In this document: positions 1 to 8,586 of the stretch, in pieces | How positions within the stretch are numbered: position 1 is the stretch's first letter | Layout: every line of letters begins with the position of its first letter | Origin: Lachnospiraceae bacterium | GTDB taxonomy: Bacteria > Bacillota > Clostridia > Lachnospirales > Lachnospiraceae | Direction of reading: 5' to 3' | Assembly: GCA_022799755.1 (NCBI GenBank) | Contig: JAAWOU010000015.1 | Location: 1 to 53,887 of the forward strand | Length of the DNA stretch: 53,887 nt | Translations under genes and position numbers: made by a program | Notes under the pieces: model-generated | The model's database searches: none | What the model was told of the DNA's origin: nothing | The model's input: the letters and a program-made list of their open reading frames with translations, nothing else

Positions 1-1662
1 TCCCGCTGTGCGGTTCCATGCGGACAGCCATTCCGCCTGGGAGAGCAGCAGTTCCATGCGGCGGTTCATTTTCTTATTGTAGCCCTGTGTGGTATAGGTT
101 CCCCTGTGAAATTCCAGATACAGTTCCCCGTCCCAGACCGGGATTTTACTGTGGGCTTTTTCCGCATTTTCATGAATCTTTGCAAAAAAGCGGCCGGCCG
201 TGTCTGTCTGCACATTGGGAAGCCCGGGCATGCGGTGAATCATCTTCCGCATTTCCAGCATTTCTCTGTTGACGCCTCCGCCGCCGTCTCCGTATCCGAA
301 AGAGATCAGGACGTCCTTTGACAAGTCTTTGTTCTTAAATTTGTTCCAGCTTCCCAGAACGGTTTTCGGCGTCAGCAGTCCGTTGTAGGTGGAAAACCAG
401 TCGTCCGGAGACCTTTGCTCTTCCGGCGTCTCGATAAAATAGGTCAAAATCTCGCTTCCATCGATTCCGCGCCAGATAAACAGATCCTCCGGAATCTGGT
501 TGCTCTCATTCCAGCTGATCTTTGTGGTCATAAAGGTTTTTATGCCGCATAAGTTTAGAATCTGCGGAAGCGCCCAGCTATAGCCGAATACATCCGGCAG
601 CCATAAGTACTCGCATGTTTTCCCGAATTCTTTCCTGAAAAAAGAGGTTCCGTGTAGAAAATGACGCACAAGGGATTCCCCTGACGGAATATTGCAGTCG
701 GCCTCCACCCACATGCCGCCCTCCGTTTCCCATTTCCCCTCCGCGGCTTTCTCTTTTATCTTCGCATATAATTCCGGGCAGTCCTCTTTCACATACTGGT
801 ATAACTGGGGCTGGGACTGTAAAAAGAGATATTCCGGGTATCGCTCCATCAGGCGCAGAACCGTGCTGAAAGACCGCTGTGCTTTTTCGCGGGTATTTTT
901 CAGCCGCCACAGCCAGGCCACGTCAATATGGGTATGGCCCACGGCATGTACGGTAACGGCATGTTCCTTTTCCAGCTGTCCCAGTCTCTTATCCATCAGG
1001 GCCGCGGCTCTTCCCGCACTTTCGTAGAGCGCGTCCTGGTCCCAGTCAATGACGCTCAAAATCTCTTCCGTCAGCTCCGTAAGGACCTGTCTGTCACAGT
1101 CCCCGGGGGCTAGCAGGTCCGTTGCCTGAGCCGCCGATTTCATATAGTAATACAGAGCGTCCGTATTCCGCTCCAGAAATGCCAGATCCGCCTGCTGCAG
1201 GCAGAGGGTAAAATCATCTTCTCCGTCTCCCTCCATGCCCGTCCAGGCAAGAAAGGTCAGCCGCACCGTCTTTCCCTCATATTCCCCCAGCAGAATCTCC
1301 GTGTGGTTCTCGTCCACACCCTGGCATGGTTTTCCGTCCACATAGAGCATGGCCTCGAAACGGCCCCGAAGACGGCCGGCTTTTTTGCCGAAGCAAAACA
1401 GCGCCACCGTCTCGCAGTTTTCGGGCGCTTTGGGGATCTCCACGCATCTTTCCAGCCACAGATAATTGTTGCGCCCTCTCAGACAATCGCCGATCCCAAA
1501 GGACATCCTGTCCTCCATCTTTTCCGCACAGGCCCGGTAGACCTCGTCCGGCCCGTTTTCCCCTTTTGCCGCCAGAAAAGGAGCCATGGACTGCTGTCCG
1601 AAATATCTTCTGCTTTTCAGCTCCTGTGCCCGTCTCTCATATTTCCTGCTTATTCTGTCCAT
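1..1662 (-). CDS. GH38 alpha-mannosidase, N-terminal 554 residues (3' end outside window)
   Basis: The reverse-strand reading frame is open from an ATG at 1662 to the window edge, so only the N-terminal part is visible. It carries the GH38 retaining alpha-mannosidase signature HTHIDVAWLW (residues 243-252), whose His and Asp bind the catalytic zinc, and the nucleophile motif WLPDVFGYS with Asp at residue 357. About 230 residues precede the catalytic domain, as in the long mannosidases related to ManGH38/MngB. No signal peptide is visible, so it should act in the cytoplasm on imported mannosides. The ATG is preceded by an AGGGGTG ribosome site. It is the last visible gene of the transporter-glycosidase operon, 96 bases after the GH116 gene. 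The family is certain; substrate linkage is inferred. Confidence 0.93.
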   Translation of the reverse strand, partial: MDRISRKYERRAQELKSRRYFGQQSMAPFLAAKGENGPDEVYRACAEKMEDRMSFGIGDCLRGRNNYLWLERCVEIPKAPENCETVALFCFGKKAGRLRGRFEAMLYVDGKPCQGVDENHTEILLGEYEGKTVRLTFLAWTGMEGDGEDDFTLCLQQADLAFLERNTDALYYYMKSAAQATDLLAPGDCDRQVLTELTEEILSVIDWDQDALYESAGRAAALMDKRLGQLEKEHAVTVHAVGHTHIDVAWLWRLKNTREKAQRSFSTVLRLMERYPEYLFLQSQPQLYQYVKEDCPELYAKIKEKAAEGKWETEGGMWVEADCNIPSGESLVRHFLHGTSFFRKEFGKTCEYLWLPDVFGYSWALPQILNLCGIKTFMTTKISWNESNQIPEDLFIWRGIDGSEILTYFIETPEEQRSPDDWFSTYNGLLTPKTVLGSWNKFKNKDLSKDVLISFGYGDGGGGVNREMLEMRKMIHRMPGLPNVQTDTAGRFFAKIHENAEKAHSKIPVWDGELYLEFHRGTYTTQGYNKKMNRRMELLLSQAEWLSAWNRTAG

Positions 1663-1758
1663 CTTTACACCCCTGTATCTGCCAGGCCCTCAGAGAGCCC
1701 GGCACACGCTGATATACGTAGACCTAAAGGTCCGTCTGTTTTTCTCTGTCCGGCTTTT

Positions 1759-4410
1759 TCACAGGCCGCCTGCCCCTGCCGTGGACAGGCACAGTACGAG
1801 GGCCTCCCCGCTGTTTAGGGTGATGCTTTCCGCCGGTCTTATGCTGTTTTCTTCCCGCTCAAATGCCGTCTCCACTCCGCCCGCAGTCAGTCTTTCGGGT
1901 CTGCAGCTCTGCCATACCTGCAGCTTCTTCACTTCTATATTTCCGTCCAGAACGCTTAATTCCACCCTGTCTTTCGTCACTTTCAAGACGCCGTAGCCAT
2001 AAGGCGTAAACCAGGGAGCAGTCAATGTCTCCTGCTTTGGAGCGATGGTCACCGCGGCCTTTTCTCTCTCATATCGGAATCCGCTCAGAGAAAGCATCAG
2101 GGTCCACGCAGCCAGCGGACGGTAATAATGTCCCCCGCATTCCTCGTGGTTGAAAATCCTGCCTGCCTGCACATAGCGGCGGTCCACATTTGCCGCAATT
2201 GCCCTTGCCCGCTCGAACTCCCCCATCTCCAGATACATGCCGGAAAGCGCCAGTTCAATTCCGGACCAGTTGGATTCTACCTGAACATTCCCGTATGTAT
2301 ATAAGGTCGGCTTCTTTCCCTCCGGATAAGAGGCATTGATCAGACCGCTTTCTTCCGTGTAGTTGTGTTTCCACACCTGATTCAGCACTTTACTGATATA
2401 TTCATCCTCCACATAGCCCGGAATCCCCATGACTTTGCAGTACCACGCGGCGTCCAGCTGTCCGCTCATCAGACATTCGTCCCGCTCCTCCCCGTCCACC
2501 CACAGGCTGAAATATTCGCCGTTCCACAGCTTCTTAAAGCTCTCCTTTCCTTTCGCAAGGATTTCCCGCCAGTGGTCTGCCAGCTTCTCCTCCCGCATCT
2601 CTTCCGCCAGATTCACGGCGGCCGTCAGGGCTGCCAGCCACAGGCCCGCAATGTAGGAGGGAATCCCCCGAAATCTCCATGCGTCATAGGTATTTGCCCG
2701 GGTGTCATGATCGGGAAGTCCGTCTCCGTCCCCGTCCAGCTTTTCCGTGCTTGCCATGGCTTTTACCACCGGCTCCCACATGCGCTTCAGATACTCCCTG
2801 TCCCCTGTCCACATATAGTCCCTGCACACCATCAGCACAAACTGCGGGTTCATATCCACACGATCGTACCCCTGATCCACATGCTCAAAATCCGGGCGGA
2901 AGAAGTGATGGACTCTCCCGTCCTCCCGCTGGAATCTTATCCCCATTTCCATCTGCCGCAGCTGCAGCTCGGGAAACAGCGCCAGAATCATATAGGAGCC
3001 ATAGTAGGAAATGTCCATGGTATGGAACCCACAGCTTCCCAGCCCCTCCCAGATCCCGAAGTCACCGTTTTCTGCCCACCAGGAGCATTTCACAAGGGTG
3101 CTGAGCTGAATCACCCAGTTTCTCGTAAATTCCGCCGGGGCCGAGCAGTTCTGAAGCGCCTCGGAGAACATCCTCACCCTGCGCCGGATCTCCTCCCCGT
3201 TGTCCGCCAGGTATGCGGCAGCGTCCTCCGCGTTCTGACACCAGCAAGTATATCTGTGACCCACATAACAGTTTTCCGGGCTGACATGATGGGGAAAATG
3301 CCAGTTTACCAAAAACGTAACCTCTCTGCTCTCCCCCGGCGCCAGGACGACCTTGCTGCAGAGGGCCCCGTCGCCGAAACCTCCGCAGGGCATTTCCTCC
3401 AGACTTCTGTACTGGCGCAGCAAGATCCCCAGAAATTCTCTCTTTCCCTCCGCCGTCTCCAGAATGTCCGGGCGCACCTGTGTCAGGCGTTTCCACGGTC
3501 TATAGCCGCTGGCAAGCTTTTTCACGGATTCCAGCATTTTGTTGATCTTCGTCTCGCTTACGTCTTTGAATGCCTCCATATCCGCTATACAGAGCTCCTC
3601 ATCTGCCTCTTCCCATCCCAGATTCGGAAGTTCGCCCAGGTCCCTGAAATCGAACAGACAGGATTCCTCCGAACTGCCGAAGGCTCCGCCCAGCACATAG
3701 GCTCCGAAGAATTCCCCGTAATCGCCTTTGATATAGCTGGGGTTGCCGCCCACCACGGAAAGTGCCATGCTTCCGTTTTGTTCCGCTTTTCTGTCAGAGG
3801 TGCTTTCCATGAGAAGCGTTGTCCTCCCGCCGGTGCTTTTGACGGTATTCTTCAGCTTTCTGTCCGCAAGTCCCCTGTTCACCGGATTTTTCAAAGTGCC
3901 CATCAGGGAAACTTCCACCGTATCCATGGTCTTGTTTTTCACCCGGAAATTCACATAGAACCCGGGCATCCCGCTTGTCTTCGCGTCATGGGGTACAAAC
4001 GGCGACATAAACTCTGCTTTCAACTCCACAGGCAGGCCCGGATCCTCGTACTCCATATGGCAGATCGGAAAATCCGGCGTCCAGCGGATAGTCTCCACGT
4101 TTTTCAAAAAAGAGTACATCACGGAGCGGAATCCGCCGATCTTTTTCCCATGAGATAACTTTCTCACAACCGGTTCTCTTCCCTCCTGTTTTGTCCTCAC
4201 ATAGAAAGGAAGCACGTCCTGGTCGTATTCCGGAAGATCCTCCTTGTGATATTTCTTCGGATCGGACGACGCCCAAAGACCGAGGTTGAAGATCTCCCAG
4301 TCCTCAAGACTTCCATTCTGTCTTATTTCCACACTGCCTGTTCCGATCCCGCCCAGAGCCATTCCGTGGAGCTGCTCCTGCTTCTCTGTAACTGTCCCTA
4401 TTGCGCTCAT
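1759..4410 (-). CDS. GH116 glucosylceramidase/beta-glucosidase-like enzyme (GBA2-type)
   Basis: An 883-residue protein related to non-lysosomal glucosylceramidases. The N-terminal GBA2-type beta-sandwich begins with a Gly-rich stretch (MALGGIGTGSVE), and the C-terminal (alpha/alpha)6 barrel follows from about residue 430. By comparison with human GBA2 and TxGH116, the likely nucleophile is Glu455 in IWEGLG and the acid/base is Asp576 in NTYDAW, followed by the family-typical Ala-Gly-Leu-Trp-Leu-Ala-Ala stretch. GH116 members cleave beta-glucosides, beta-xylosides or glucosylceramide; which applies here cannot be read from sequence. There is no signal peptide, so it is cytoplasmic. The start has an AGGGGGA ribosome site 9 bases upstream. 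It lies downstream of the transporter genes, behind a strong hairpin at 4455-4485 that may lower its expression relative to the binding protein. Confidence 0.9.
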   Translation of the reverse strand: MSAIGTVTEKQEQLHGMALGGIGTGSVEIRQNGSLEDWEIFNLGLWASSDPKKYHKEDLPEYDQDVLPFYVRTKQEGREPVVRKLSHGKKIGGFRSVMYSFLKNVETIRWTPDFPICHMEYEDPGLPVELKAEFMSPFVPHDAKTSGMPGFYVNFRVKNKTMDTVEVSLMGTLKNPVNRGLADRKLKNTVKSTGGRTTLLMESTSDRKAEQNGSMALSVVGGNPSYIKGDYGEFFGAYVLGGAFGSSEESCLFDFRDLGELPNLGWEEADEELCIADMEAFKDVSETKINKMLESVKKLASGYRPWKRLTQVRPDILETAEGKREFLGILLRQYRSLEEMPCGGFGDGALCSKVVLAPGESREVTFLVNWHFPHHVSPENCYVGHRYTCWCQNAEDAAAYLADNGEEIRRRVRMFSEALQNCSAPAEFTRNWVIQLSTLVKCSWWAENGDFGIWEGLGSCGFHTMDISYYGSYMILALFPELQLRQMEMGIRFQREDGRVHHFFRPDFEHVDQGYDRVDMNPQFVLMVCRDYMWTGDREYLKRMWEPVVKAMASTEKLDGDGDGLPDHDTRANTYDAWRFRGIPSYIAGLWLAALTAAVNLAEEMREEKLADHWREILAKGKESFKKLWNGEYFSLWVDGEERDECLMSGQLDAAWYCKVMGIPGYVEDEYISKVLNQVWKHNYTEESGLINASYPEGKKPTLYTYGNVQVESNWSGIELALSGMYLEMGEFERARAIAANVDRRYVQAGRIFNHEECGGHYYRPLAAWTLMLSLSGFRYEREKAAVTIAPKQETLTAPWFTPYGYGVLKVTKDRVELSVLDGNIEVKKLQVWQSCRPERLTAGGVETAFEREENSIRPAESITLNSGEALVLCLSTAGAGGL

Positions 4411-4454
4411 CTGTTCTGTTCCCCCTGCCTGATAAAAATGTTTCTATTTCAAAG

Positions 4455-4485
4455 AAAAGGAGTTCTATCCAATAGAACTCCTTTT
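4455..4485 (-). terminator. Intra-operon hairpin between binding protein and GH116 gene
   Basis: A perfect 14-bp inverted repeat (AAAAGGAGTTCTAT / ATAGAACTCCTTTT) with a 3-base loop, followed on the minus strand by a T-rich run. It lies 12 bases after the solute-binding protein stop and 45 bases before the GH116 start. It can act as an intrinsic terminator, probably partial, giving more binding protein than enzyme. It could also stabilise the 3' end of the transporter mRNA. Confidence 0.85.
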
Positions 4486-4496
4486 TAGTCAACTGC

Positions 4497-6254
4497 TTAC
4501 TCCAGATAATTTGAAGCCTCTTCCAGCGCTTTATTGTACTCGCCGGTCCACCACTCAACGAAATCGTTGCTTCCCAGTTCTTCCGCTTTTTCAATCAGCT
4601 CTGTTCTCAGAGCCTCGTACTCGGCGTCGTCCTTGGCGAATGCCATCTTCCAGGAATTTGTCTTGACCACATCGCCGACCCTTGCCGCAAGCTGTTCCAT
4701 ATCATCCGTGAGAATCGGATAGCCCACGAACTGGAAAGGCTTCAGCAGATTATTCTTGGTGAGATAATCGATGGAATCCACCGCGTCGTAATCTTCCTGC
4801 CACATATCTGTCAGTTTCGTATCCTTAGGAGCATACTCTTTTTTCTCCCAGAAGCTGTTTCCGATGGGAGTATTGTTTAAGTCAGGATTCTGCGTCGTAA
4901 TGTGAAGCGCCGCCCATGTCTGAGGACAGCCGTCGTAAAGACCCTTTCCCTCGGGAAGTTCTTTTTTGCCGTCCTGCATATACTCATATCCTTCCTCAGT
5001 CACATAGGGATTGCCGTTTTCATCCACATCCCATGTAATCCCTTTCGGGCCGTTGCGCTGAAGCATAGCTCCGTCAAAGGAGAACATGTAGTTGATGAAT
5101 TTCATGGCCGCCTCGGGATTCTTACATGCCTTGCTTACAGATACGGTCCAGGTTCTTCCGATGGGCTGCAGGCCCTCGGTAACGGTGTAGGAATCCTTAA
5201 TGAAGACAGGCATATGTCCGATTCCCTCTTCCTGCTTTTCGATGGTTGCGAAATCGCTGACACCCCAGTTGCCAAGCCCCATCAGGACACGGCCGGAGCC
5301 CATCTTGTTGGTGGCATCGTCAAAGCGCTGTGTGATAGAGTCAGGATCCAAAAGGCCCATCTGATTCGCCTGATACAGGAAATCGAGGAACTGCAAGTAA
5401 AGGCTGTCCTCATCCAGGATCGAACGGACCACAGGCGGATCCACATTATAGTCAATCTCCACAAGGGTGCCCTCAATCATCTCAACGCCGGAGAACTTGC
5501 CGGCAAACATGGCGAGACACATAAAGGTTCTGTCCCAGTCTTTCCAGATAGAAAGCCCGTATGTTTTCTGCCCGTCGGCATTGGCAGGCTCCAGCTCCTG
5601 CATCTGTTTCAAGACAGTCAGATAGTCATTGAGCGATTTGATCTCCGGAGAGCCCAGCTGTTTGTACAGATCGTAGCGCAGCCAGGGTTCCTTGTCTCCC
5701 CTTGTCTCCATGAACAGCTTGGCGTCGGTACCCACGGTAAAGGCTTTGCCCTTTCCGCAGCTGAGCTTGTCCGCCGCATATCTCAGGGGAATCTCAGCGT
5801 TGGCATACAGATCGGGAAGAAGCTCCTTATAGTCATCATATGCCAGAAGCATATCGCCCATGACGGCGTTCTCCACCTGTTTGTAATCCTTAAAGCATAC
5901 AATATCCGGAAGCTCTCCGCTGCTCATCAGGGCGTTCAGCTTCTGCTCACCCTGATCTCCGCAGGGAATCAGCTCAATGGAAACACCGATCTGTCGTTTC
6001 ACCTCTTCCGCCCACCATCCCTCTACAACGCCGGAGCTGTTGGAAGGCAGACTGAGCATCTGCAGTTTCACAATCTCACCGTCACCGGCGTTATCGGTCT
6101 CCGTTCCCGCTTCCGCCCCTGATTCCGTCTTTGATTCCGACTCCTGGGTCTGTCCACTCTCTTCGGGCTTGTCGCCGCATCCTGTCAGGGAACCCGCCAG
6201 CATAGCCGAAGCCAACAGCAAAGCCCAGAAACGCCACTTCTTTTTTGCTTTCAT
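4497..6254 (-). CDS. Extracellular solute-binding lipoprotein of a carbohydrate ABC transporter (LplA/YtcQ type)
   Basis: A 585-residue lipoprotein precursor: Lys-rich N-terminus, hydrophobic core and lipobox LTGC with acylated Cys26, then a Glu/Ser/Thr-rich linker. The remainder has the two-lobed family-1 extracellular solute-binding fold. At 585 residues it belongs to the large LplA/YtcQ class, which pairs with the two YteP/YtcP-type permeases found immediately upstream. Its role is to capture oligosaccharides outside the membrane. No ATPase gene is in the operon; in this class a shared MsmX-type ATPase encoded elsewhere normally energises transport. The ribosome site is AAGGAG. The substrate is inferred from the downstream GH116 and GH38 enzymes only. 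Confidence 0.93.
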   Translation of the reverse strand: MKAKKKWRFWALLLASAMLAGSLTGCGDKPEESGQTQESESKTESGAEAGTETDNAGDGEIVKLQMLSLPSNSSGVVEGWWAEEVKRQIGVSIELIPCGDQGEQKLNALMSSGELPDIVCFKDYKQVENAVMGDMLLAYDDYKELLPDLYANAEIPLRYAADKLSCGKGKAFTVGTDAKLFMETRGDKEPWLRYDLYKQLGSPEIKSLNDYLTVLKQMQELEPANADGQKTYGLSIWKDWDRTFMCLAMFAGKFSGVEMIEGTLVEIDYNVDPPVVRSILDEDSLYLQFLDFLYQANQMGLLDPDSITQRFDDATNKMGSGRVLMGLGNWGVSDFATIEKQEEGIGHMPVFIKDSYTVTEGLQPIGRTWTVSVSKACKNPEAAMKFINYMFSFDGAMLQRNGPKGITWDVDENGNPYVTEEGYEYMQDGKKELPEGKGLYDGCPQTWAALHITTQNPDLNNTPIGNSFWEKKEYAPKDTKLTDMWQEDYDAVDSIDYLTKNNLLKPFQFVGYPILTDDMEQLAARVGDVVKTNSWKMAFAKDDAEYEALRTELIEKAEELGSNDFVEWWTGEYNKALEEASNYLE

Positions 6255-6320
6255 ACCTTTTTCTCCTTTTTCCCTTTTTTATATGTGCAGCCGGTGAGCT
6301 CACCGACAACATATACTTCG

Positions 6321-7229
6321 TCAGCCCTTTACCGATCCGATCATGATGCCGTTTACAAAAAATCTCTGGAAGAAAGGGTACACACAGAGAATCGGAAGCA
6401 CGACCACCATGGAAACCGTCATCTTCACCGAAGTGGCAGTCAGGATAGAGGACATATCCACCCGCACTCCGCTCTCCGACATCTTCATCAGCGAATCTGC
6501 CAGAGAATTCGCCTCGTTCATATACTCGTACAGCAAATACTGCAATGTGAATTTCGTGGAATCCGTCATTAAGAACAGTGTATCCGTAAAGGAGTTCCAC
6601 TGCCCCACGGCGGCAAAGATCGCCGTGGTGGCCAAAATAGGTTTGCTCAGCGGTATGATGATCCTGGTGAATCTGATCAGATACCCGGCGCCGTCCATGG
6701 CCGCGGATTCCTCCAGGGACGACGGAATGTTCTCCACATAAGTCTTGTACAGAATCAGCGAGAACGGCGATACGATGGCCGGGATCACATACGCCCAGAA
6801 GCTGTTGGTCAGACCCAGGTTCTTCATATTGATGAACCACGGAATGATGCCGGCATTGAAGTACATGGTGATGACCACATATCTGTACCATATCTTCCGG
6901 TGCCAATACTCCTGCTTGCTCAGGGCATATCCCAGAAAAGACGTGCCGAGCAAGGTTCCGGCCGTCCCCAGAACGGTCCTCCCTACGGAGACCAGCGCCG
7001 CCTGGCCCAGTCCTCTCATCTTCAGGATCTCCGCATAGTTGTTAAAATGGATCCCTTTCGGCACCAAAAGGATCTGTCCCCTTGACACAAGGTCGTTGGC
7101 ACTGATGGTATTGATAAACAAATAGTAAAAGGGCAATACGCAGACAATCGTAAACAACCCGTATACCGTATAATTGACAATGTTAAAGACCAGATCCTGA
7201 GCAGTTCTCTTTTTTCCAATCGCTTTCAT
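6321..7229 (-). CDS. Carbohydrate ABC transporter permease (LplC/YtcP type)
   Basis: A 302-residue inner-membrane permease with about six hydrophobic segments. The EAA-like cytoplasmic loop reads ESAAMDGAGYLIRFTRIIIP (about residues 190-209) and contacts the ATPase. The C-terminus (NGIMIGSVKG) is typical of YtcP/LplC proteins. It is encoded 29 bases after the partner permease and 66 bases before the binding protein, so the three form one transport unit. The ATG at 7229 follows an AGGGG site. Family assignment is firm and the substrate is inferred. Confidence 0.93.
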   Translation of the reverse strand: MKAIGKKRTAQDLVFNIVNYTVYGLFTIVCVLPFYYLFINTISANDLVSRGQILLVPKGIHFNNYAEILKMRGLGQAALVSVGRTVLGTAGTLLGTSFLGYALSKQEYWHRKIWYRYVVITMYFNAGIIPWFINMKNLGLTNSFWAYVIPAIVSPFSLILYKTYVENIPSSLEESAAMDGAGYLIRFTRIIIPLSKPILATTAIFAAVGQWNSFTDTLFLMTDSTKFTLQYLLYEYMNEANSLADSLMKMSESGVRVDMSSILTATSVKMTVSMVVVLPILCVYPFFQRFFVNGIMIGSVKG

Positions 7230-7258
7230 AACCGTTTACCCCTGCCTTTCCTTTACAA

Positions 7259-8194
7259 TCAGAAGATGGACTCTCCACGAGTCAGTTTGGAACTCATGTT
7301 TGCCACAAAGAGCAATGTGACGCTGACGATCGATTTCAGAATACTGACTGCGGTAGAATAGGAATAGTTGATGCCTACCATGCCCTGATTGTATACATAC
7401 AGATCCAGCACCTCAATGTATTCTTTGTTCATGGCATTCTGGAACACAAAGTACTGTTCCATACCGTTGTTGACCAGATTTGCAATGGAGAGGAGCAGCA
7501 GCACAAAATAGGTGGGAAGCAGCCCCGGAATCGTGATATGCCAGATCTTCTGCATCCGTCCCGCTCCGTCCACGGCCGCCGCCTCGTACTGCTCCTGGTC
7601 GATCCCCGTGAGTGCCGCGATATACATGATGGCGCTCCAGCCCAGCCCTTTCCATGTCCCCCACAGCCACATGTTCAGCCATACATGCTCGCCGGAAGCC
7701 AGGAAATTGATCCCCTCGTCCAGAATCCCCAGATTCATCAGCAGCCTGTTGACAAAACCGTCATTCACGGAGAACATGGCATAAGCCACGGAATAAACCA
7801 GAACCCAGCTGATAAAATTAGGGATCGTAGTCAAAGTCTGTACCGCTTTACGGTAGGGCTTACTCTTGATCTCTGCCAGAAAGACCGCGAACATCATGGG
7901 CAGGCCGGAAGTGGCGATACCGATCAGACTCATGCCCAAGGTGTTTTTCATCACTCTGACAATGTCTTCCAGCGCATATTTGTCGGCGAACATCCGGGTA
8001 AAATTGCCTAGTCCCAAAAACTTACAGTCCGTCAGCGCTCTGCCGGGCTTATAGTCAAACAGCGCATAGACCCAGCCGTACAGGGGCAGATAAGAAAACA
8101 GGAAAATCAGGATTAAAAAGGGAAACGAAAGCAGCCATAATCGAAACCCCCCCTGATCGATCAATCTCGTTTTCTTCTTCACGTTGCTTTTCAT
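7259..8194 (-). CDS. Carbohydrate ABC transporter permease (LplB/YteP type)
   Basis: A 311-residue polytopic permease, first gene of the minus-strand operon. A basic N-terminus is followed by a first membrane span (about residues 17-40) and a DYKPG motif common to YteP/LplB proteins. The EAA loop EAAAVDGAGRMQKIWHITIP (about residues 205-224) is the ATPase-coupling site. The ATG at 8194 has a strong AAGGAGG ribosome site. With the second permease it forms the membrane channel for the lipoprotein-bound sugar. A sigma-A-like promoter lies about 55-80 bases upstream, in the region shared with the divergent regulator. Confidence 0.93.
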   Translation of the reverse strand: MKSNVKKKTRLIDQGGFRLWLLSFPFLILIFLFSYLPLYGWVYALFDYKPGRALTDCKFLGLGNFTRMFADKYALEDIVRVMKNTLGMSLIGIATSGLPMMFAVFLAEIKSKPYRKAVQTLTTIPNFISWVLVYSVAYAMFSVNDGFVNRLLMNLGILDEGINFLASGEHVWLNMWLWGTWKGLGWSAIMYIAALTGIDQEQYEAAAVDGAGRMQKIWHITIPGLLPTYFVLLLLSIANLVNNGMEQYFVFQNAMNKEYIEVLDLYVYNQGMVGINYSYSTAVSILKSIVSVTLLFVANMSSKLTRGESIF

Positions 8195-8245
8195 GTTCTT
8201 TCCTCCTTACACCTGACACAGTCTGTCCTTTTCATGATCCGCTCT

Positions 8246-8284
8246 TATAGATTTTATACGATTCCATATGTCAAAAGGCATGCC
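8246..8284 (-). promoter_or_regulatory. Promoter and palindrome upstream of the transporter operon
   Basis: On the minus strand TTGACA (8269-8274) is followed after 17 bases by TCTATA (8246-8251), a sigma-A-like promoter for the transporter-glycosidase operon. Immediately upstream of the -35 is an 8-bp perfect palindrome GGCATGCC (8277-8284), a possible operator or activator site for the divergent regulator. The rest of the 392-base A+T-rich space (8195-8586) holds no other gene that I can see. Confidence 0.55.
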
Positions 8285-8513
8285 ATATACTGGAAATTAT
8301 TTTATTTTGATATTCAAACTTGTTTTATTTCTTTTTGGTTTGATATGTTTAGATTATAATTTTGCCCGTCTCTTTTGTCAATATAACATATTAATTTTCT
8401 TTTTATTTGTATATTATGCACAATTTTCAACGCCTGTTTTTATTATATATGTCATTCAGTTTCCGCATCGCCATCCAGTTTAATATATCAATCTCTTTTC
8501 ATTTGCTTTTCTA

Positions 8514-8542
8514 TTGACATATTCCTTTTTTTGCCTTATGAT
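8514..8542 (+). promoter_or_regulatory. Promoter of the GntR/LacI-type regulator
   Basis: TTGACA (8514-8519), 17-base spacer, TATGAT (8537-8542), about 45 bases before the regulator start. It matches the sigma-A consensus closely and faces away from the transporter promoter. Confidence 0.75.
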
Positions 8543-8586
8543 TACAATGATTGATATTTGTTGAGAAACAGAGGTGGATGCGTTAT

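Noticed and set aside
3062..3496. Other-frame open reading frames inside the GH116 gene and its neighbours
   Set aside because: They are shadows of the strongly supported 883-residue coding frame and lack start signals.
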